A stretch of 55,520 bases of DNA from positions 1 to 55,520 of the forward strand of contig JAFQKN010000059.1 in NCBI GenBank assembly GCA_017396895.1. Direction: 5' to 3'. The notes below the pieces were generated by a model. It was not told the DNA's origin. It saw only the letters and a list, made by a program, of their open reading frames with translations, and ran no database searches. This document shows positions 51,301-55,520 of this stretch, piece after piece (the first letter of the stretch is position 1; the number at the start of each line of letters is the position of its first letter). The position numbers and the translations under genes are program-made. Origin of the DNA: Clostridia bacterium. GTDB taxonomy: Bacteria > Bacillota > Clostridia > Oscillospirales > Acutalibacteraceae.

Positions 51301-52065
51301 TTATGCTTTTCCGATATTTTCTTTATCTGCTTCTTTGATTTTTGAATTACTCTTTTGACGATTAAGTGCTTTTGGTTTTAACGACAAACCACGTGAAGGC
51401 TGATTTGACGGAGATGCTGGTGCTTCAATTTTTTCAACAACAGCACTTTCATTACCTGAAATATATTGTGACCAGTTTTCATCACAATCCTTGGCGATAT
51501 CAAGTGAAGGAGTAACCATTACCGCTCTAATATGTGTTAGTTGATAACCTACAGCTTCAAAAAGTACTAAAACGTGATTCTTTACAATATCAGCATCACC
51601 TTTTAATTCAGAAAGAAGATTCTGTACTAATTCTGAAAGCCTATCTTCATCGGAAAAAGATACTTCAAACAAAGAGAGTTGGTTTTCTTCCGCTATCAAG
51701 TCACTATTGAATTGTTTTGACAACATATCAACATAATGCATATTTCTTCGCTTGCATTGCTGTTTTTTAAGCTCCTCAAATCTTTTTTCTCTCATAAAAG
51801 TGAACACACATTGGGTAGTTTTCTCAAAAATAACAAGCATTTCCCAAGGGCCACGTTTAGTCTTTGCGATAGTGCATTCATCTATATCCAGTTCGTTAAT
51901 TAAGTTAGTGTTAAGTAAGTCCCACACTCTTGCAGGAACACTATTTCGGGTTTGCAAATTATTTTTTTGAATATCAATGCGAATATCATTGCCAGTGGCT
52001 TCCTCAACACAACGAACAATTTTTGAAATAAGTTCAGGGGGAAAGTTAATTTTATTTACGTTCAT
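51301..52065 (-). CDS. DUF5986-like protein, partner of XRE-ImmA regulator
   Basis: A 254-residue soluble protein. The segment IAKTKRGPWEMLVIFEKTTQCVF, then FMREKRFEELKK, resembles a family I recall as DUF5986, commonly next to ImmA/IrrE genes; this is from memory. The C-terminal ~50 residues are a low-complexity basic tail (PSRGLSLKPKALNRQKSNSK). No enzyme motif is visible. AGGAGG precedes the ATG, and a consensus promoter with an operator-like inverted repeat lies upstream. It is first of two genes with the XRE-ImmA regulator (107-bp gap), so it may be the regulator's target or toxin/antitoxin partner. Confidence 0.6.
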   Translation of the reverse strand: MNVNKINFPPELISKIVRCVEEATGNDIRIDIQKNNLQTRNSVPARVWDLLNTNLINELDIDECTIAKTKRGPWEMLVIFEKTTQCVFTFMREKRFEELKKQQCKRRNMHYVDMLSKQFNSDLIAEENQLSLFEVSFSDEDRLSELVQNLLSELKGDADIVKNHVLVLFEAVGYQLTHIRAVMVTPSLDIAKDCDENWSQYISGNESAVVEKIEAPASPSNQPSRGLSLKPKALNRQKSNSKIKEADKENIGKA

Positions 52066-52081
52066 TCAGAACCTCCTAAAT

Positions 52082-52122
52082 GTATTTGACATTATTATAG
52101 GCGTTTCACTCTAAAATGTCAA
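52082..52122 (-). promoter_or_regulatory. Consensus promoter within a perfect 8-bp inverted repeat (operator)
   Basis: On the minus strand a perfect TTGACA (52117-52122), a 17-bp spacer and a perfect TATAAT (52094-52099). The arms TTGACATT (52086-52093) and AATGTCAA (52115-52122) are exact inverted copies that bracket the promoter. The right-hand 12-mer recurs at 51267-51278. Confidence 0.75.
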
Positions 52123-52325
52123 GGGATTTGCAAAAAATTTATTGTAGTTTTATTATTAAAATATTGGAGCTCATGTAAGAGAAGATGTAAATAGTGAATT
52201 AATATTAGAATAGTTAAGTCGGTGACAGAGATAAAGTTCCACGTCATCATTCATTTTCTGTTTGGATTGATTTTTTATTATTGAAAGAGTATAATTGTTT
52301 TATAAAACTTCACTTGGTGATTTAT

Positions 52326-53189
52326 ATGTTTGAAAAGCTGAAAATCAAAAAAGAACTCCAAAAACTGAATACCCCATACAGTACAATAGATTTAATTCAG
52401 AATAAAGACGGGGTTATCGTTGCGAGAGTTCAGAATGTCACAACATCATACATAATCAAATATTTTCAAAATGATGATTATAAGCGTGAAATTAAGAATT
52501 ATCAACTTTTGAAAGCTTTAAACATTCCGACTGTTACGGTGTTTGGTTTTACTGATTCAGGTATTCTTATGGAAGACGTTTCACAAAGTGATATATTCAG
52601 GCTTGCCATAAAAGAAGATTTGGATGATGTTACTATTGCTTCAAAGATTGCTAAATGGTATAAGCTTTTACATACACGCAGTAAAGATTTTGCTGAAGGA
52701 AATATCACGGAACTTTATGATGAAACAGATTTTATAACAAGAGATAATATCGAATTTATCAAAGAAAAAACAGGCACACAAAGCCTGCCAGTTTGGAAAA
52801 TTATTGATGATAACTTTGATGTTATAGTTTCAAAAATCAGGAGTTTGCCAAGGGTTCTCACTTATAATGATTTTTATTACACAAATCTTATTGTAGCCAA
52901 GGACAAAACATCTGCATTTATGTTTGATTATAATTTGCTTGGTAAAGGCTATGTTTATTCTGACATTCGCAATGTGTGTTCATCTCTCGGTGAGAATGCT
53001 AAAAACGCTTTTCTTGAAGCCTATGGAGAATTTGATAAGAAAGAAATCATAGTTGATGATGTCGCATCGGTGTTGGTTACGCTATATCACGCTTGTCAAA
53101 GAAAAACTTTCCCCTGTTGGGCAGACAGTGCATTAAATACCTTGAAAACAGATTATGAGAATACAGTACGAATCTTAATTAACCAATAA
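52326..53189 (+). CDS. Aminoglycoside-phosphotransferase-like (APH/choline kinase fold) protein
   Basis: A 287-residue small-molecule kinase fold. The catalytic loop is LTYNDFYYTN: Asp182 and Asn187 are kept, but the His of the usual HGD is Tyr (YND). The metal Asp is D201 in MFDYN. ILMEDV before the hinge matches APH kinases. The substrate is unknown and the sequence does not support a specific antibiotic. The start at 52326 has GGTGA upstream. Followed by a GNAT gene after 13 bases, so the pair is probably co-transcribed. AT-rich like the rest of the island. Confidence 0.75.
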   Translation: MFEKLKIKKELQKLNTPYSTIDLIQNKDGVIVARVQNVTTSYIIKYFQNDDYKREIKNYQLLKALNIPTVTVFGFTDSGILMEDVSQSDIFRLAIKEDLDDVTIASKIAKWYKLLHTRSKDFAEGNITELYDETDFITRDNIEFIKEKTGTQSLPVWKIIDDNFDVIVSKIRSLPRVLTYNDFYYTNLIVAKDKTSAFMFDYNLLGKGYVYSDIRNVCSSLGENAKNAFLEAYGEFDKKEIIVDDVASVLVTLYHACQRKTFPCWADSALNTLKTDYENTVRILINQ

Positions 53190-53202
53190 AGTGGTGAGAT
53201 TT

Positions 53203-53616
53203 ATGAATATTACATATAAAATAATCAAAGATTTGCCGAATGAACAACTATATAAGTTATTTGTTGCTGTTGGTTGGGCAGATGAAGAATCAACTACACA
53301 AACAATGATTGATAAATTTAATAAACCTTTTCTCAACTCAACAATTGTTATTTCTGCTTGGGATGACGGTGTATTAGTGGGTTGTGTTCGAGTTTTGAGC
53401 GATTTAATGTTCAGGTCTGTTATTTATGATTTAGCAGTGTTACCTGAGTATCAGGGTAATGGTATTGGTAAAGAGCTTGTCAGAAGATGCAGAGAACAAG
53501 TTTCAAACTCTGAATGGCTTGTTGGTACTACAACTGAAAGAGCAAGTTTTTATGAGAATATAGGCTTTAAGCTATGTGATGATGTATTTTTTAATGTTCC
53601 TTGCAAATGGTGTTAA
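53203..53616 (+). CDS. GNAT family N-acetyltransferase
   Basis: A 137-residue single-domain acetyltransferase. The acetyl-CoA loop is in LAVLPEYQGNGIGKELVRR (QGNGIG), followed by TERASFYENIGFKL, typical of the family. The GTG codons at 53191/53194 form part of the ribosome site GGTGAG, so ATG 53203 is chosen. The acceptor is unknown. It follows the APH-like kinase closely. Confidence 0.85.
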   Translation: MNITYKIIKDLPNEQLYKLFVAVGWADEESTTQTMIDKFNKPFLNSTIVISAWDDGVLVGCVRVLSDLMFRSVIYDLAVLPEYQGNGIGKELVRRCREQVSNSEWLVGTTTERASFYENIGFKLCDDVFFNVPCKWC

Positions 53617-53713
53617 ATAAACCGTTTTTGTTCAAGAAAACATTTCTGATTACAGATATAATGGTGTTGTAAAGGTCGATTTTTACACACTATTATGTTC
53701 AGGAGATGTTAAT

Positions 53714-54895
53714 ATGGAAAATACGGAACTCATTTTCAATGCGGTGAATTTTGCAAAGCGAAATGCTACCGAAAGCGGTATATCCGTTGAAGAGGTCGCA
53801 AAGAATGCTGGCTTTTCAATTGATTATTTCAACCGCATTTTTCTTTCTCACACGGGCTTTACTGTTACCGCATATATAAATTATATCCGTTTGAAGCAGG
53901 CAGCTTTCCTTCTTCGCACTACAGATAAATCGGTACTGGATATTGCCCTTGAAATCGGTTACGATTCCCACGAGGGATTCACAAAATCATTCAAGAAAAA
54001 GTACGGTGTTGCACCGAGCGAATATCGTGCCGACAACAAAAGCAGAATGATGTATATGGGTGAGATAACAGACAAAACTGTTGCAACACGATTTGTGCAT
54101 GACAATCCCGATTTTAAGATTGTTGATTCTTCGGAAGCGATTGATTTTCTTCTCGAAAAGGATGCGAAACGGTATGGATATTTCTGCACAACAATAAAAT
54201 ACTGCGGTCTTACAATCGTTGCACCTGATGGCAATTATGAAAACGGATTTATAGGTATCGGTGATGATTTTAGCGGTAGTTGTTATCTTGAAATACAGAC
54301 TGATGATTTTAAGCTGTTAGCAGACTGGATAGAACGTTTTCCGCAGAAAAAGACATTTTATTCAGATAAGAATGAAGCAGAGATAAAAGAAATTCTTTCT
54401 TCTTACGGTATTTCGGAAAATCTCAAGGTCACACCGCAGGCATTATATTTCGGTGAACCTTTTGATTGCTTGCTTCCCGAGTATATCACAATCAGACTGC
54501 TTACACCGAAAGACAAAAAAGCAATCACAAAATGGGCAAACGGCAGAAAAGACGGCTATGTAAAACACTTGCTTAACGAGAAGGATTATCTCGATGAAAA
54601 CAATCTTGAATACGGTGTTTTTGAAAAAGATAATTTGATTGCCATTGCAGGTTGCGGTATTGACGAAGTTTACGGAATGAGGCTCAATAACTGCTGTGCA
54701 ATCCGTTTTGCTGACGGCAAGGAAAAAGACAAGCTTTATAAATCAATTTTTAAGTTTGTCACCAACGATATTCTGATAAAAGGTGCTCTGCCCTTTGATG
54801 ACCTTCAACTCGGAGAATATGCAAAAACACATGGCAATTTCACATCTGTAGATTTGGGATATACAGTTGTAAACAGAAGATTTGATATTATGTAA
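53714..54895 (+). CDS. AraC-family regulator with C-terminal GNAT-like domain
   Basis: A 393-residue protein. The AraC double helix-turn-helix is at the N-terminus (about 10-105: ISVEEVAKNAGFSIDYFNRIF and DIALEIGYDSHEGFTKSFKKKYGVAPSEYR). A middle region of ~150 residues follows, and the C-terminal ~130 residues (from YITIRLLTPKDKKAI to TSVDLGYTVVNRRFDI) resemble a degenerate GNAT fold, possibly a ligand-sensing domain. CAGGAG precedes the ATG. Codon use is slightly richer in GC than the genes to the left. Probably senses a small molecule; the target is unknown. Confidence 0.8.
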   Translation: MENTELIFNAVNFAKRNATESGISVEEVAKNAGFSIDYFNRIFLSHTGFTVTAYINYIRLKQAAFLLRTTDKSVLDIALEIGYDSHEGFTKSFKKKYGVAPSEYRADNKSRMMYMGEITDKTVATRFVHDNPDFKIVDSSEAIDFLLEKDAKRYGYFCTTIKYCGLTIVAPDGNYENGFIGIGDDFSGSCYLEIQTDDFKLLADWIERFPQKKTFYSDKNEAEIKEILSSYGISENLKVTPQALYFGEPFDCLLPEYITIRLLTPKDKKAITKWANGRKDGYVKHLLNEKDYLDENNLEYGVFEKDNLIAIAGCGIDEVYGMRLNNCCAIRFADGKEKDKLYKSIFKFVTNDILIKGALPFDDLQLGEYAKTHGNFTSVDLGYTVVNRRFDIM

Positions 54896-54972
54896 AGTTT
54901 AATTATAATCATTCTTTACATATACACCTAACAAGCCACCGTGATACAATAATAAAAAAGGAGAAAAACACT

Positions 54973-55500
54973 ATGAAACCTACTAAAAAATTACCTTTGT
55001 TCTCCATCACGGGAGCTTCATGTGCAGGTAAAACAACTGTTTGTAATGAGCTTTTTAAAAATGAAACAGATTATATTGTTCTTGAAAGTGACATAGCCTG
55101 GAACGATGTTTACAACACACCTGAAGATGATTACAGAGAATATCGCAGAATGTGGATGAAGCTTTGTGCCAACATTTCACAAATTGGTAAACCCTGTGTT
55201 GTGTGTGGAGCTTGTACACCAAAGCAGTTTGAAAATCTGCCTGAAAGAGAATTGTTTTCTGATATGTATTATCTAGCTATAGTTTGCGATGATGAAACTA
55301 TGATGCACAGAATGACAGTCGGCAGAAAAGTTACCGATGAAAACTGGATTAATTCTTCAAAGCAGTTCAATAATTGGTTGAAAGAAAACCACGATAAAAC
55401 CGAGCAAAATATTGATTTGCTTGATACCTCTAATCTTACTCCCGAACAAGCAGCGAAATATGTTGATAGGTGGATAAAATCCAAGCTCACAAAGGATTGA
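54973..55500 (+). CDS. P-loop small-molecule kinase-like ATPase
   Basis: A 175-residue cytosolic protein. Walker A is GASCAGKTT (14-22); VLESDIAWND supplies an acidic residue after strand two, as in nucleoside/gluconate/shikimate kinase-like proteins. R-rich lid segments (MHRMTVGRK) and a C-terminal helix follow. A substrate cannot be named. AAGGAG lies upstream of the ATG. It is followed closely by the start of another gene at the window edge. Confidence 0.75.
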   Translation: MKPTKKLPLFSITGASCAGKTTVCNELFKNETDYIVLESDIAWNDVYNTPEDDYREYRRMWMKLCANISQIGKPCVVCGACTPKQFENLPERELFSDMYYLAIVCDDETMMHRMTVGRKVTDENWINSSKQFNNWLKENHDKTEQNIDLLDTSNLTPEQAAKYVDRWIKSKLTKD

Positions 55501-55505
55501 AAACA

Positions 55506-55520
55506 ATGAATTACGAAAAC
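55506..55520 (+). CDS. Start of a further gene, cut by window end
   Basis: ATG at 55506 opens MNYEN after the kinase stop. Only five codons are present, so nothing can be said of the product. Confidence 0.3.

Noticed and set aside
46540..55520. Second copy of the tRNA-Pro 3' end as right attachment site
   Set aside because: I looked for the T-arm and acceptor sequence and did not find a copy inside the window; it may lie beyond the end.
1..55520. CRISPR array
   Set aside because: No regularly spaced direct repeats and no cas genes.

Overview
The window looks like a chromosomal segment of an anaerobic, spore-forming Clostridia bacterium, most like the gut Oscillospiraceae/Ruminococcaceae. 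The reasons are a full-length spo0A, two secreted proteins ending in type I dockerin-like repeats, a domain-swapped GH3 glucosidase of the kind known from Ruminococcus and Butyrivibrio, an anaerobic sulfatase-maturating radical SAM enzyme, a TnpV-type transposon protein, and strong GGAGG ribosome sites with TTGnnn-17-TAnnnT promoters. The assignment is inferred from gene content only.

Bases 1-46,550 are ordinary host chromosome of moderate GC. From left to right they hold: the end of a surface protein; spo0A; a Gfo/Idh/MocA dehydrogenase; uppP; a large dockerin protein; a purine-salvage block (xpt, a BMP-family lipoprotein, and a nucleoside-type ABC transporter with one ATPase and two permeases); a minus-strand operon of a YhhN-like membrane protein, a deoxyhypusine-synthase-like protein and a PfkB kinase; an EEP-family hydrolase; a divergently transcribed MFS transporter and esterase pair; a surface-glycan carbamoylation cassette (SGNH protein, carbamoyltransferase, SxtJ/DUF5989-like membrane protein); and a nudF-like gene.

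A plus-strand operon of seven genes (24.6-33.4 kb) follows. It encodes a protein of unknown function, an SDR, a DUF4965/glutaminase-like (alpha/alpha)6 protein, a TIM-barrel isomerase/epimerase, a Gfo/Idh/MocA oxidoreductase, a GNAT-Gfo/Idh fusion, and an alkaline-phosphatase-superfamily/LamG fusion. No signal peptide is visible in any of these, which suggests intracellular processing of an imported sugar derivative. Next come a phosphoesterase with a GHL6-type glycosidase, a second dockerin protein, GH3 plus nudC, and a minus-strand operon for sulfated and fucosylated glycans (GH29 fucosidase, membrane-anchored sulfatase, anSME).

A tRNA-Pro(CGG) gene with its own promoter and terminator at 46.5 kb marks a sharp change. 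Everything to its right is AT-rich accessory DNA. It contains a three-gene minus-strand cassette (DUF6414-like protein, Clp-type AAA+ ATPase, HEPN protein with an RNxxxH RNase motif) that is the best candidate for an undescribed defence system. It also contains a TnpV remnant, an XRE-ImmA/IrrE regulator with a DUF5986-like partner and a shared operator-like motif, and a row of small accessory enzymes (APH-like kinase, GNAT, AraC-GNAT, P-loop kinase). The AAA+ gene carries an in-frame TGA 33 codons before a second stop, so it may be damaged or misread.
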